Source: Prevotella melaninogenica
GTDB taxonomy: Bacteria; Bacteroidota; Bacteroidia; Bacteroidales; Bacteroidaceae
DNA: 64,000 nt
Reading direction: 5' to 3'
Assembly (NCBI RefSeq): GCF_018127965.1
Contig: NZ_CP072350.1
Coordinates: 558,001 to 622,000, forward strand
The notes beneath the pieces were generated by a model that was not told the origin of the DNA, made no database searches, and saw only the letters and a program-made list of their open reading frames with translations. Below, one piece after another: positions 1 to 8,745 of the stretch. Position 1 is the stretch's first letter. Every line of letters begins with the position of its first letter. Made by a program: the position numbers and the translations under genes.

Positions 1-1335
1 AAGGAGATTATTCGCAATACACGTGCTGTGTCTCAGCACGTAGCTTTGCTGATTGATACCAAGGGACCAGAGGTGAGAACCACCGCTGTGGCTGAGCCTA
101 TCCAGTATAAGGTGGGCGATATGGTTAAGATTTTCGGTCGTCCTGATGTTGATTCAACAAAGGATATTATCAATGTTTCTTACCCTGACTTCGCTCGTGA
201 TGTGAAGGTTGGCGACCACGTTCTCTTTGATGACGGTGCATTGGATATGGTAATCGTTGAGAGTGCAGGTCCAATGTTAGTCGCACAGGTGCAGAATGAA
301 GGTGAGCTTGGCTCACGCAAGAGTGTGAATGTACCTGGTGAACATATTGAACTTCCAGCCTTAACAGAGAAGGATAAGGCTAATATTTTGTTGGCAATAG
401 AGGAGGATATCGACTTCATCGCTCACTCTTTCGTTCGTTCAGCAGCTGATGTTCGTGAGGTTCAGAAGATTCTTGACGAGCATAACTCTGATATTAAGAT
501 TATCTCAAAGATTGAGAATCAAGAGGGTGTGGATAACATCGACGAGATTATCGATGCTTCATACGGTATCATGATTGCACGTGGTGACTTGGGTATTGAG
601 GTGCCTATCGAGCAGATTCCTGGTATTCAGCGTAGCATTATCAATAAGTGTATCTTGAAGAAGAAGCCTGTTATCGTCGCTACTCAGATGTTGCACACGA
701 TGATTAACAATCCTCGTCCTACGCGTGCTGAGGTTACTGACATTGCGAATGCTATCTATAGCCACACCGATGCGTTGATGTTGAGTGGTGAGACAGCAAG
801 CGGTAAGTATCCTGTTGAGGCTGTACAGACAATGGCTCGTATTGCTGAAGCAGCTGAGCAGGATGCACATAAGCGTGGACATGTAACTGTTCCGATGGTC
901 AACCAGAATGATCAGCGTGAGTTCTTGTCAAGAAGTGCTATCGAGGCTACAGAGCAGTTGGGTGTAAAGGGTATCATTACCGATAGCGAGACAGGTCAGA
1001 CTGCTCGTAATCTTGCTGCTTTCCGTGGTCCACACCCAGTGTTGGCTATCTGCTACAAGGATAAGGTACAGCGTTGGTTGAACCTTAGCTACGGTGTTAT
1101 TGCGGTTTATCAGCATCGCTATAAGTCAAATGAGGAGATGTTTACAGCTGCTTTGCGTATGCTTCGTCAGAAGGGTTACATTGAGTTAGAGGATAAGATT
1201 GCTTACCTTTCTGGTACGTTTGGGGAGGGTGGTGGCACTACCTTCCTTGAGATTAACAAGGTGGGTGATGTCTTTGCACGCAAGTATCGCTTCCATCTCC
1301 CTGAAGAGGTGAACACGAGTGAGGAAGGGGAATAA
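1..1335 (+). CDS. pyk: Pyruvate kinase, 5' end outside window
   Basis: Converts phosphoenolpyruvate and ADP to pyruvate and ATP, the last step of glycolysis. The frame is open from base 1, so the start codon lies upstream; 444 codons are visible and, against a usual length near 480-490 residues, roughly 40 N-terminal residues are missing. Visible family motifs are DTKGPEVRT (active-site loop), SKIENQEG with the catalytic lysine, IMIARGDLGIEVP with the metal-binding Glu/Asp, and ATQMLHTM followed by the PTRAEVTD segment. The C-terminal regulatory domain is complete and ends in an acidic tail. No gene follows on the same strand before the next, oppositely oriented, pair. Identification is secure from sequence. 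Confidence 0.97.
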   Translation, partial: KEIIRNTRAVSQHVALLIDTKGPEVRTTAVAEPIQYKVGDMVKIFGRPDVDSTKDIINVSYPDFARDVKVGDHVLFDDGALDMVIVESAGPMLVAQVQNEGELGSRKSVNVPGEHIELPALTEKDKANILLAIEEDIDFIAHSFVRSAADVREVQKILDEHNSDIKIISKIENQEGVDNIDEIIDASYGIMIARGDLGIEVPIEQIPGIQRSIINKCILKKKPVIVATQMLHTMINNPRPTRAEVTDIANAIYSHTDALMLSGETASGKYPVEAVQTMARIAEAAEQDAHKRGHVTVPMVNQNDQREFLSRSAIEATEQLGVKGIITDSETGQTARNLAAFRGPHPVLAICYKDKVQRWLNLSYGVIAVYQHRYKSNEEMFTAALRMLRQKGYIELEDKIAYLSGTFGEGGGTTFLEINKVGDVFARKYRFHLPEEVNTSEEGE

Positions 1336-1595
1336 CCCTATTCTCTCACTGCGAGAATGCCATATGAAGTAAAATTGAAGGAGTGGAGTTTATTTAAGTC
1401 AAACTGCTTAGTAGACTATAATAAGCATTATTGCCACTATGTGCGGTATGGTCTCCCAACTTCTTTTATCTCCTTGTCGGCATCTTATATAGCTTTTTAG
1501 CTTGATGTAGTCTGCTACATCTTTGTTATTGAGATAAATAACGTTCCTCCGAGAGATGGAGTGATAAGCTAAAGCTATCATATAATACGGTACAC

Positions 1596-1644
1596 AGAGC
1601 AATTCTAAGTTTGCAGTTAGAAACTTAGAGTTGCTCTTTTTTTT
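1596..1644 (+). terminator. Strong stem-loop with T-run
   Basis: An inverted repeat (AGAGCAATTCTAAGTTT against AAACTTAGAGTTGCTCT, one mismatch) is followed by eight T residues, the form of a rho-independent terminator on the plus strand. It lies about 260 bp after pyruvate kinase and may end that transcript or one starting within the repeat mosaic. Confidence 0.7.
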
Positions 1645-1779
1645 ATCTCTTAAATCCAAATCGGTCTATTGTGGACTAATGAACGATTGGGGTTAAAGTG
1701 CTAAACGTAAAGACAAACGCTATTGATTCAAACTGCGGATGAATCTCCTTTTGTCCGAATTTTTCACATTCTGATTTTT

Positions 1780-1950
1780 AAAAGAGCACCAAATGGCTCG
1801 CAAATAACGCCCTTTTGGCTTGTAATAGGTGCCCTTTTGAGGTCTTACTAACGCTCTTTTAGAGTCCAATTAAGCACCTTTTGAAACCTTACTTTGCAAC
1901 TGCTTGATAACAAAAGAGTTACAGAGGCGTTAAAAGAAGCCGCTTTTAAG
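1780..1950 (-). repeat. Intergenic repeat family R1, copy A
   Basis: Same family as the stretches near 10105, 11920, 30145, 38168, 44050 and 60145. Seen here in reverse orientation: AACGCCCTTTTGG, GGTGCCCTTTTGA, AACGCTCTTTTAG and AAGCACCTTTTGA occur at about 21-23 nt intervals, followed by a stem near GCAACTG...GAGTTAC. It has no coding potential that I can see. Confidence 0.8.
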
Positions 1951-2192
1951 CTATTTCCTCACCTTTTCTTTAAAGATTTTGTCAATATATTTCCATACTG
2001 TTGAGGGGTAAATTTCACACAGAGGAACGGAGTTGAAGGAGGTTTTATCTTCCTTGATGTAGACTGATATGCCTGTTGTAGGGGCAATAACATGCTCGAT
2101 GATAAAACAAAAGTGGGATAGGAACTAATGAGTAATATGAATGAATGTGACTTCGTGTTGGTTTCTTTCAGCAGAGTTGGCATTCATGACGA

Positions 2193-2230
2193 TAAAAAAG
2201 AAAGGTGTCCAGAAACCTCTGAACACCTTA
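2193..2230 (-). terminator. Terminator of tkt-rpiB
   Basis: On the minus strand AAGGTGTTCAGAG and CTGGACACCTT can pair and are followed by a TTCTTTTTTATC tract, 46 bp after the rpiB stop. Confidence 0.75.
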
Positions 2231-2275
2231 ATAATTTATCTTTTGTTTGTCTTATTCAATCAGACAAAGCTGTGA

Positions 2276-2722
2276 TTAGCCCTGTTGCACAGGAATCTTC
2301 TTAACACGACGCTCGTGTCTGCCACCCTCGAAGCTTGCTTTGAAGAACGCATCGAGAATCTTTTCTGCTGTCTTATTATCGATAAATCTGCCAGGAAGTA
2401 CAGCAACATTTGCATCATTATGTTGACGAGTCAACTCTGCAACGTCCTTGTTCCATACCAAACCTGCGCGTACACCTTGGTGCTTGTTAAGTGCAATTGC
2501 CATACCCTCACCGCTACCACAGATAGCAATACCAGGATAAACTTCACCACTCTCAATGGCTTCAGCCAATGGGTGAGCATAGTCAGGATAGTCGCAACTT
2601 AAGTCGCTATTACAGCCAAAGTCCTTATATGCATACTTGTGCTCTTCCAAATACTGGATAACGAACTGCTTTAATGGATAGCCCGCGTGGTCGCAGGCAA
2701 CTCCTACTGTCTTAATTTCCAT
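2276..2722 (-). CDS. rpiB: Ribose-5-phosphate isomerase B
   Basis: Interconverts ribose 5-phosphate and ribulose 5-phosphate in the non-oxidative pentose phosphate pathway. At 148 residues it has normal RpiB/LacAB length. The N-terminal VACDHAGYPLK phosphate-binding segment, the AICGSGEGMAIALNK segment carrying the catalytic cysteine, and the NDANVAVLPGRF segment are all present. It follows the transketolase gene by 64 bp on the same strand and both precede one terminator, so the two are very likely one operon feeding the same pathway. The related allose-6-phosphate isomerases share the fold; the transketolase neighbour favours RpiB. Confidence 0.95.
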   Translation of the reverse strand: MEIKTVGVACDHAGYPLKQFVIQYLEEHKYAYKDFGCNSDLSCDYPDYAHPLAEAIESGEVYPGIAICGSGEGMAIALNKHQGVRAGLVWNKDVAELTRQHNDANVAVLPGRFIDNKTAEKILDAFFKASFEGGRHERRVKKIPVQQG

Positions 2723-2786
2723 AAGCTGTTTAGGTTTTTATGAGCCTCTGCCTTCGGTGATGAACTTAGAGACTCAGGTTAAACGT

Positions 2787-4802
2787 TTATGCTAAAAACT
2801 CTTTTACTTGCTTATATACATTCTCTGGAGTGAAGCCTAACTTCTCATCCAAGACTGTGTAAGGTGCTGAGAAACCGAAGCTGTTAAGGCCGAATACCTT
2901 TCCATTGGCACCAACCAAGCCCTCGATCGTCACTGGCAAACCTGCTGTAAGACCGAAGATCTTAGCGTCTCTTGGCAGAATCTGCTCCTGATACTCCTTA
3001 CTCTGACGGCGGAAAAGACCCTCTGATGGTGCGCTTACGACACGTACCTTCACTCCGTCCTTACGCAACAACTCAGCTCCAGCAACGCAGGTAGAAACCT
3101 CAGAACCGCTTGCAACGAGGATGACATCAAACTGCTCGTCAGAGCCTGTTACGATGTATGCACCCTTACGGGTCTGCTGATAGTCTGTTCCCTCTGGCAA
3201 ACTCTTCACATTCTGACGTGAGAAGATGAGTGCTGTTGGCGTATCCATGTTCTCCATAGCCATCTGCCAGCAAACGGTTGCAGCATCACTATCGGCAGGA
3301 CGAAGCACACGAACAGAATCCTGTCCAGCGTGGTTTTGCAACTTCTCCATCAATCGAATCTGTGCTTCTTGCTCTACTGGCTCGTGTGTAGGACCATCCT
3401 CACCAACGCGGAAAGCGTCATGACTCCATACAAACTTGACTGGAGTCTTCATGAGAGCAGCCATACGAATAGCTGGTTTCATATAGTCTGAGAACACGAA
3501 GAAGGTTCCCATAGCAGTGATGACACCACCATGAAGCATCATACCGATACACATACATGCCATTGCCAACTCGCTAACACCTGCCTGGAAGAAGGCTCCG
3601 CTGAAGTCATCACGTGTGAGCGCGTGTGTCTTGTTAAGGAAACCATCTGTCTTATCAGAGTTGCTGAGGTCGGCTGATGATACGATCATGTTAGGAACCT
3701 GTTCTGCGATAACACCGAGACAAGCTGCAGAACCATTACGTGTAGGAATGTCGCGCTTCTGTACAAGTCCACTCCAGTCAATCTTTGGAGCCTTGCCAGA
3801 GAACCACTCACGCATCTGTGCTGCCTTCTCAGGGTTCTCTTTCTCCCATTGTGCTTCAGCTGCATGACGTTCAGCAACAATCTTTCTGAGTTCTGCTGCA
3901 CGGTCATCATAAAGCTTCTGAACCTCTGGGAAAATCTTGAATGGGTCTTCTAAGTCACCACCAAGATTCTTTACTGTATTTCTATAAGCATCACCACCCA
4001 ATGGTGCGCCATGTGTTTTAATGCTGTTTTCGTAGCTACTACCGTCAGCCTGCAATGCTCCTTTCGCCATAACAGTCCTACCGATGATAAGCGTAGGGCG
4101 GCTTTCTTCCTTATTAGCAGCTACAAGTGCTTCACGGATAGCGTCTGGATCATTGCCATCAATCTCCAACACATTCCATCCCCAAGCACGATATTTCATG
4201 CCAGTATCTTCGTCCATAACCGCTCCACACTCAGTAGAAAGCTGAATGTTATTAGCGTCATAGAACATAATAAGATTGTTGAGTCCTAAGTTTCCTGCCA
4301 ATCGTCCTACCTCTGCACTAATACCTTCTTGGACACCACCGTCAGAGATAAAGGCATAAATCTTGTGTTGCATCATGGTATGACCAAGTCGTGCTTGAAG
4401 GAATTTCTCAGCAACTGCTGCACCGGCAGCGTAGGCATGGCCTTGTCCAAGTGGACCAGAAGAGTTCTCAATGCCATGTGCGATGTCTCTCTCAGGATGA
4501 CCTGGTGTGATTGAACCCCACTGGCGGAATTGCTTTATATCGTCAATTGTGAACTTTCTCTGGAGTGTTAACGCTGCATAGAGCATTGGTGACATGTGAC
4601 CTGGGTCGAGATAGAAACGGTCACGTCCTGTCCACTCAGGTTGATCTGGGTCAAAGACGAGAAATTCAGAGAAGAGAACGTTGATAAAGTCGGCACCGCC
4701 CATAGCGCCACCAGGGTGTCCTGATTTAGCTTTTTCAACCATTGACACTGCGAGAATTCTGATGTTATCCGCTGCTTGGTCCATCAAATGCTTGTCATTC
4801 AT
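2787..4802 (-). CDS. tkt: Transketolase
   Basis: Thiamine-diphosphate enzyme moving two-carbon units between ketose and aldose phosphates. The 671 residues are full length. In order: KSGHPGGAMGGAD (substrate/ThDP site), DPGHMSPMLYA, GSGPLGQGHAYAAG, the ThDP-metal motif written here as ISDGGVQEG followed by LNNLIMFYDANNI, then the pyrimidine-binding domain with FSGAFFQAGVSELAMACMCIGM and SHDAFRVGEDGPTHEPVEQ, and a C-terminal domain. The first glycine of the usual GDG motif is serine. It is first in the operon with rpiB, downstream of a clear Bacteroidota promoter. Confidence 0.96.
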   Translation of the reverse strand: MNDKHLMDQAADNIRILAVSMVEKAKSGHPGGAMGGADFINVLFSEFLVFDPDQPEWTGRDRFYLDPGHMSPMLYAALTLQRKFTIDDIKQFRQWGSITPGHPERDIAHGIENSSGPLGQGHAYAAGAAVAEKFLQARLGHTMMQHKIYAFISDGGVQEGISAEVGRLAGNLGLNNLIMFYDANNIQLSTECGAVMDEDTGMKYRAWGWNVLEIDGNDPDAIREALVAANKEESRPTLIIGRTVMAKGALQADGSSYENSIKTHGAPLGGDAYRNTVKNLGGDLEDPFKIFPEVQKLYDDRAAELRKIVAERHAAEAQWEKENPEKAAQMREWFSGKAPKIDWSGLVQKRDIPTRNGSAACLGVIAEQVPNMIVSSADLSNSDKTDGFLNKTHALTRDDFSGAFFQAGVSELAMACMCIGMMLHGGVITAMGTFFVFSDYMKPAIRMAALMKTPVKFVWSHDAFRVGEDGPTHEPVEQEAQIRLMEKLQNHAGQDSVRVLRPADSDAATVCWQMAMENMDTPTALIFSRQNVKSLPEGTDYQQTRKGAYIVTGSDEQFDVILVASGSEVSTCVAGAELLRKDGVKVRVVSAPSEGLFRRQSKEYQEQILPRDAKIFGLTAGLPVTIEGLVGANGKVFGLNSFGFSAPYTVLDEKLGFTPENVYKQVKEFLA

Positions 4803-4830
4803 AAATAGATAGGATTTTTAAATTATAATG

Positions 4831-4860
4831 CAAATATAAAGATAAATATGGAGACATCAA
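4831..4860 (-). promoter_or_regulatory. Promoter of tkt-rpiB
   Basis: On the minus strand TTG (4858-4860) is followed after 19 nt by TATATTTG (4831-4838), matching the Bacteroidota -33/-7 consensus. The -7 box ends 28 bp before the tkt start codon. Confidence 0.75.
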
Positions 4861-5169
4861 AATAATAAACTTACTATTTTCCCCAAAATATCCAAAAATG
4901 CCTAAAGCATAGTATTTGCTTTGCTCCGTTTAGTTGATGAGTGCTTGTTTTATGACTGCTTTATCGAAGTTCATCATCCTTTTGCAGTAGCTTGTTTCAG
5001 CGTTGAAGGATGTCGTTATCGTTACCTTTTATAGTGGTACTAAGGCTTCGCACGGAATGTGCGGAGGCTTCGCACAATTGGTGCGGAGCGTTAGTACGAA
5101 TCATCTTGTGGGTAATCAGGTATACGGTCAGGCGTAAGAGAGACTGCAAAGGATGGATAGGAACATGAT
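4861..5169. other. Spacer without genes
   Basis: No gene is seen. It contains the paired GCAC-N5-GTGC palindromes at 5049-5088 and otherwise unstructured AT-rich sequence. Confidence 0.55.
5044..5091. repeat. Two tandem GCAC-N5-GTGC palindromes
   Basis: CTTCGCACGGAATGTGCGGA and CTTCGCACAATTGGTGCGGA follow each other at a 22-nt interval. Each is an inverted repeat with a 5-nt centre. The same design recurs three times at 55663-55731. Confidence 0.65.
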
Positions 5170-5227
5170 AAAAGGGTATATCAGAATGTTTGTCAGTGAC
5201 CTTTTAACATTCGATATACCCTTTTTA
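5170..5227. terminator. Bidirectional terminator after the Nudix-type gene
   Basis: AAAAGGGTATATC pairs with GATATACCCTTTTT, with a further AATG/CATT pairing inside, and T-runs lie on both strands. It is 48 bp downstream of the minus-strand regulator. Confidence 0.7.
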
Positions 5228-5275
5228 TAGGTTATCTTAGCTATATGCTTCTATCGTTAGCCTTCCTATGAAGGA

Positions 5276-5944
5276 TTATAGTGAGGCGTCTGAATAAGCT
5301 TGTTTGTTGATACGATACAATGCTGCACCACGTTTGCTGGTTATCTTATCAATATACTTTGTCTTCTCAATGAAGTCGATTTGCTTGATACGCTTACGGA
5401 AGTTGCGCTTGTCAATCTCAACACCCATAATCGCTTCGTGGACATTCTGAAGCTGTGTGAGCGTGAAGAGTTCTGGGAGAAGGTTGAAACCGAGTGGATC
5501 TTTATTGATGAGTTTGCGGAGTTGGCTCAATGCTATCTGTACCATTTCGATGTGGTCACCATATAGCTCTGGTAATTTGTTGATGTCAACCCACTGTAGG
5601 TCATTCTCTTCCAATAACTTATTATCGTAGTCAGACACATTGATGAGGGCGCAATAAGCGATTGAAATAACGCGATCACCAGGGTCACGATCAGTCTCAC
5701 CGAAGGCTCCCACCTGTCGCATATAGATGTTATTGATGCCCGTACATTGGAAAAGAACTCTGTTGGCAGCCTCTTTCAAACTCTCATTCTCTCTAACGAA
5801 TCCACCGTAGAGAGATAGTTTGCCGCTGTATGGTTCAACCTTACGCTTACCAACGAGTAACTGTAGCTTTTTGTTTTCGAACCCGAGTACGATGCAGTCG
5901 ACCGAAACTAATAGTTTGGGTTCACCTTTGTAGTATTTATTCAT
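5276..5944 (-). CDS. NrtR-like regulator with degenerate Nudix domain
   Basis: A 222-residue protein with an N-terminal Nudix fold (about 8-140) and a C-terminal winged-helix part (about 150-215), the layout of NrtR-family regulators. The Nudix box keeps the first glycine and glutamate (GGFVRENE) but the REUXEE core reads RVLFQC, so the metal-binding glutamates are gone. This predicts a ligand-binding domain without hydrolase activity. Members of this family in Bacteroides (for example AraR) respond to sugars. It lies 223 bp downstream of the galM-transporter-galK operon on the same strand, so control of galactose use is a reasonable inference, though the ligand cannot be read from sequence. 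A terminator follows. Confidence 0.8.
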   Translation of the reverse strand: MNKYYKGEPKLLVSVDCIVLGFENKKLQLLVGKRKVEPYSGKLSLYGGFVRENESLKEAANRVLFQCTGINNIYMRQVGAFGETDRDPGDRVISIAYCALINVSDYDNKLLEENDLQWVDINKLPELYGDHIEMVQIALSQLRKLINKDPLGFNLLPELFTLTQLQNVHEAIMGVEIDKRNFRKRIKQIDFIEKTKYIDKITSKRGAALYRINKQAYSDASL

Positions 5945-6136
5945 GTTGTAGGTTTTGATATGAGATGTAAACTTGTAAATATCTCTTGGTTAGGTAGTAA
6001 TATCTTTTTTGTTGTGTATTGGGATTTAAAGGTCTTCCTGTGTTGGATTACTCCATGTGTTTATGACGCTTATTTTTAGCTAAGGGCTGAACTTCTTATG
6101 TTGAATCCAGCCCTTATACTAATTAAATATCGATGA

Positions 6137-6163
6137 AAATGGCACCTCGTTAGATGCCATTAT
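6137..6163 (-). terminator. Probable terminator of the gal operon
   Basis: AATGGCATC and GGTGCCATTTT on the minus strand form a short stem with a modest T-run directly after the galK stop. A second hairpin (AAGGGCTG/CAGCCCTT) lies at about 6081-6117. Confidence 0.5.
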
Positions 6164-6167
6164 GCTC

Positions 6168-7328
6168 TTAGCAAACCTTGTGAGAGCCTTCACTGATAAC
6201 CACTGGATAGACTTCTGGGGCATGACCATACTTTGCTGTGAACTTCTCTGTTACGTCAGCAATGAACTTGTCATACAACTCATCCTTAACGAGATTGATG
6301 GTACAACCACCGAAGCCACCACCCATGATGCGGGAACCAGTTACGCCATTCTCCTTAGCAACGTCGTTGAGGAAGTCGAGTTCTTCGCAGCTTACCTCAT
6401 ATTCCTTGCTAAGTCCGTGATGTGTTTCATACATCTTCTGACCAACTGTCTCATAGTCACCAGCAACAAGTGCGTCACAAACAGCGAGTACGCGCTCCTT
6501 CTCACCGAGAACGAAGTGTGCACGCTGGTAGTCTTCAGCACTAACCTTGTCTTTAACAGCCTCTAACTCGTCCCAGTTAGCATCACGCAATGTCTCGTAC
6601 TTCTTCTCTGGGAACTGCTTAGCGATAGCTGCAACAACGTTCTCACAGCTTCTGCGACGATCGTTATATGGGCTACCAACAAGTTCGTGCTTCACCTTTG
6701 AGTTGACAAGAACGAGCTTATAACCCTGTGGATTGAATGGGAAATACTCGAATTCACGGCTGCGGCAGTCAAGGCGCATCAGCTTACCTTCCTGACCGAA
6801 GACGCTTGCAAACTGGTCCATGATACCACAGTTCACACCAATATACTTATGTTCTGTAGCCTGACCAGCGAGTGCGATGTCCCACTTTGATATCTTATTA
6901 TCAGCAAACAAGTCGTTCAATGCGCATCCGAAACAGCTCTCCATAGCAGCAGATGAACTCATACCTGCACCGAGAGGAACGTCACCAGCAAAGGCAATGT
7001 TGAAACCCTTTACGTCAACACCAAGTGCTTTGAACTCCTGTACCATACCATAAATGAAGCGTGCCCATGTAGCGCGTGGACCCTCTGGGTCGTCAACTTT
7101 GAACTCTACACGGTCCTTAAGGTCGATAGAGTAGCACATAACAGTGTTTGTACCATTAGGACGAACCTCTGCCATAATGCCCTTGTCTACTGCACCTGGG
7201 AATACGAAACCACCATTATAATCAGTGTGTTCGCCAATAAGGTTAATACGTCCTGGTGAGAAATAAATGTTTCCAGTCTGACCGTCGAAATGCTTAATAA
7301 AACGGCTTCTTACGAATTCTATGTCCAT
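6168..7328 (-). CDS. galK: Galactokinase
   Basis: Phosphorylates galactose to galactose 1-phosphate, the entry to the Leloir pathway. I choose the ATG at 7328 (386 residues): it opens MDIEFVRSRF like other galactokinases, whereas the longer frame from 7403 adds 25 atypical residues. All three GHMP-kinase motifs are present: GRINLIGEHTDYNGG (26-40), VPLGAGMSSSAAMES (117-131, phosphate-binding loop) and a C-terminal GSRIMGGGFGGCTI. It is last in the minus-strand operon with the permease (91-bp gap) and galM. Confidence 0.96.
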   Translation of the reverse strand: MDIEFVRSRFIKHFDGQTGNIYFSPGRINLIGEHTDYNGGFVFPGAVDKGIMAEVRPNGTNTVMCYSIDLKDRVEFKVDDPEGPRATWARFIYGMVQEFKALGVDVKGFNIAFAGDVPLGAGMSSSAAMESCFGCALNDLFADNKISKWDIALAGQATEHKYIGVNCGIMDQFASVFGQEGKLMRLDCRSREFEYFPFNPQGYKLVLVNSKVKHELVGSPYNDRRRSCENVVAAIAKQFPEKKYETLRDANWDELEAVKDKVSAEDYQRAHFVLGEKERVLAVCDALVAGDYETVGQKMYETHHGLSKEYEVSCEELDFLNDVAKENGVTGSRIMGGGFGGCTINLVKDELYDKFIADVTEKFTAKYGHAPEVYPVVISEGSHKVC

Positions 7329-7419
7329 GTTAGTAATGTTTTGAATGATTGTTAGGGTTTTATGTATATATCTCCTTATAATGGCAAGCGTGATGCCTGC
7401 CATTATAAGGATGCTTGTT

Positions 7420-8703
7420 TTAAGCCTTCTTTGAAGGATGTGAGCCTACTAAAGCGTAGAAGAGCATGTAAGCCAACATACCAACGATGAGCCAGTAGCT
7501 CTGGATGTCGCCTACCTTTGTTGCCATGAGGTTCTGAATCAATGGCATTACACCACCAACAACAACCATAGTCATGAAGAGACCAGAAGCTGTCGCTGTG
7601 TATTTACCAAGGCCTTCGGTAGCGAGGTTGAAGATTACACCCCACATAACTGATGTACAGATACCACAAAGGATGATGAACAATACCTTTGTTGGGACCT
7701 CAACCTTGTCGAATGTGCTCTCTGCAAGGTTAGGAATTGAAAGACTCATCTTTACATCCTCTGGCATGAAGATAGCAACAAGCAAGAGGAGGAGGGCTAC
7801 TGCTGAGGTTACGGTCAACTGCATACGAGATGATACCTTACCGCTGATGAAGGCACTAACGAAGCGACCTACGAGCATCAACATCCAATAAACACCTGCA
7901 ATCAAACCTGCTGTTGCTGCACTACCAAGTACACCGCCGTTTGCAACTGGCTCACTGAGGTAGAACAAGAGCTGACCTGGAATACCAACCTCAACGCCTA
8001 CGTAGAAGAAGATAGCAATGATACCGAGCAATAACTGACGATAACGCAAAGCCTCCTTGACACCACCAACAACGTCTGTCTTCTCTGTCTCTGGCTCAGT
8101 TAACTGTGTAAACCAAACGATAACGAATGAAGCTGCAAAGATAACTAACGCAATCAACAACAATGGAGTTACTGCCTTGAGTGATGTTTCCTTTGTAATC
8201 TCACCAATCATAGAACCTGCGAGCATTGGAGTCAGCGTCGCTGCGAGTGAGTTCAACGAACCACCCGTCTGAATCAGCTGGTTACCACGGTTACCACCAC
8301 CGCCAAGAAGGTTCAACATTGGGTTTACAACGGTGTTCAAGATACAAACACAGAAACCGCAAACGAAGGCACCAACAAGGTAAACTACGTATGTGCCGAT
8401 TTCGTTTCCGTCCATTCTACTTGAACCATATTGGATGGCAATACCGATGAAACCAAGTGCCAAAGCAACAAGAGCTGTCTTCTTATATCCGTATTTTGTA
8501 ATCATCATACCTGCTGGAATACCCATGAAGAGGTAAGCCAAGAAGTTCATCATGTTACCCATCATACCAGCCCACTCATAGTGCTGCTTCCATATTGTAC
8601 CAAATGGTGCCGCCATGTTGGTTACGAAAGAGATCATCGCAAATAAGAACATCATGGTGATAATAGCCACCAAGGTTCCTTTCTTGTTAGTTTGATTTTC
8701 CAT
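7420..8703 (-). CDS. Sugar permease of the FHS/GluP-type MFS family
   Basis: A 427-residue inner-membrane protein with about twelve hydrophobic segments, resembling glucose/galactose and fucose permeases. Recognisable parts are MGIPAGMMITKYGYKK after the second helix, the long first-half segment ending in NPMLNLLGGGG.RGNQLIQTGGSLNSLAA, and YWMLMLVGRFVSAFISGKV in the second half. Its place between galM and galK, with gaps of 42 and 91 bp, argues that galactose (perhaps also glucose) is the imported sugar. The family assignment is firm; substrate specificity is inferred from context. Confidence 0.85.
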   Translation of the reverse strand: MENQTNKKGTLVAIITMMFLFAMISFVTNMAAPFGTIWKQHYEWAGMMGNMMNFLAYLFMGIPAGMMITKYGYKKTALVALALGFIGIAIQYGSSRMDGNEIGTYVVYLVGAFVCGFCVCILNTVVNPMLNLLGGGGNRGNQLIQTGGSLNSLAATLTPMLAGSMIGEITKETSLKAVTPLLLIALVIFAASFVIVWFTQLTEPETEKTDVVGGVKEALRYRQLLLGIIAIFFYVGVEVGIPGQLLFYLSEPVANGGVLGSAATAGLIAGVYWMLMLVGRFVSAFISGKVSSRMQLTVTSAVALLLLLVAIFMPEDVKMSLSIPNLAESTFDKVEVPTKVLFIILCGICTSVMWGVIFNLATEGLGKYTATASGLFMTMVVVGGVMPLIQNLMATKVGDIQSYWLIVGMLAYMLFYALVGSHPSKKA

Positions 8704-8745
8704 TTTGATATTTCATTTTTTATTTATTATTTCCTTTTTAGATGC

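Larger units (their letters stand above)
1336..2192. other. Gene-poor spacer built of repeat fragments
   Basis: I see no convincing gene here. The stretch is a mosaic: about 1430-1530 and 1660-1697 resemble the repeat element at 38552-38752 (shared TCGGCATCTT and CTTGA.GTAG blocks, and the terminal GATTGGGGTT). Positions 1548-1600 resemble the sequence preceding the elements at 10376 and 30415 (CCGAGA.ATGGAGTGAT). Positions 1780-1950 are a copy of the common intergenic repeat. The 83-codon minus-strand frame at 1408-1659 lies inside these repeats and I do not regard it as a gene. Confidence 0.6.

Noticed and set aside
1408..1659. 83-codon minus-strand frame
   Set aside because: Lies in a mosaic of dispersed repeats and covers a terminator; no protein features.
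7329..7403. 25-residue N-terminal extension of galactokinase
   Set aside because: It covers the intergenic region after the permease gene and does not resemble GalK N-termini; the ATG at 7328 fits the family.
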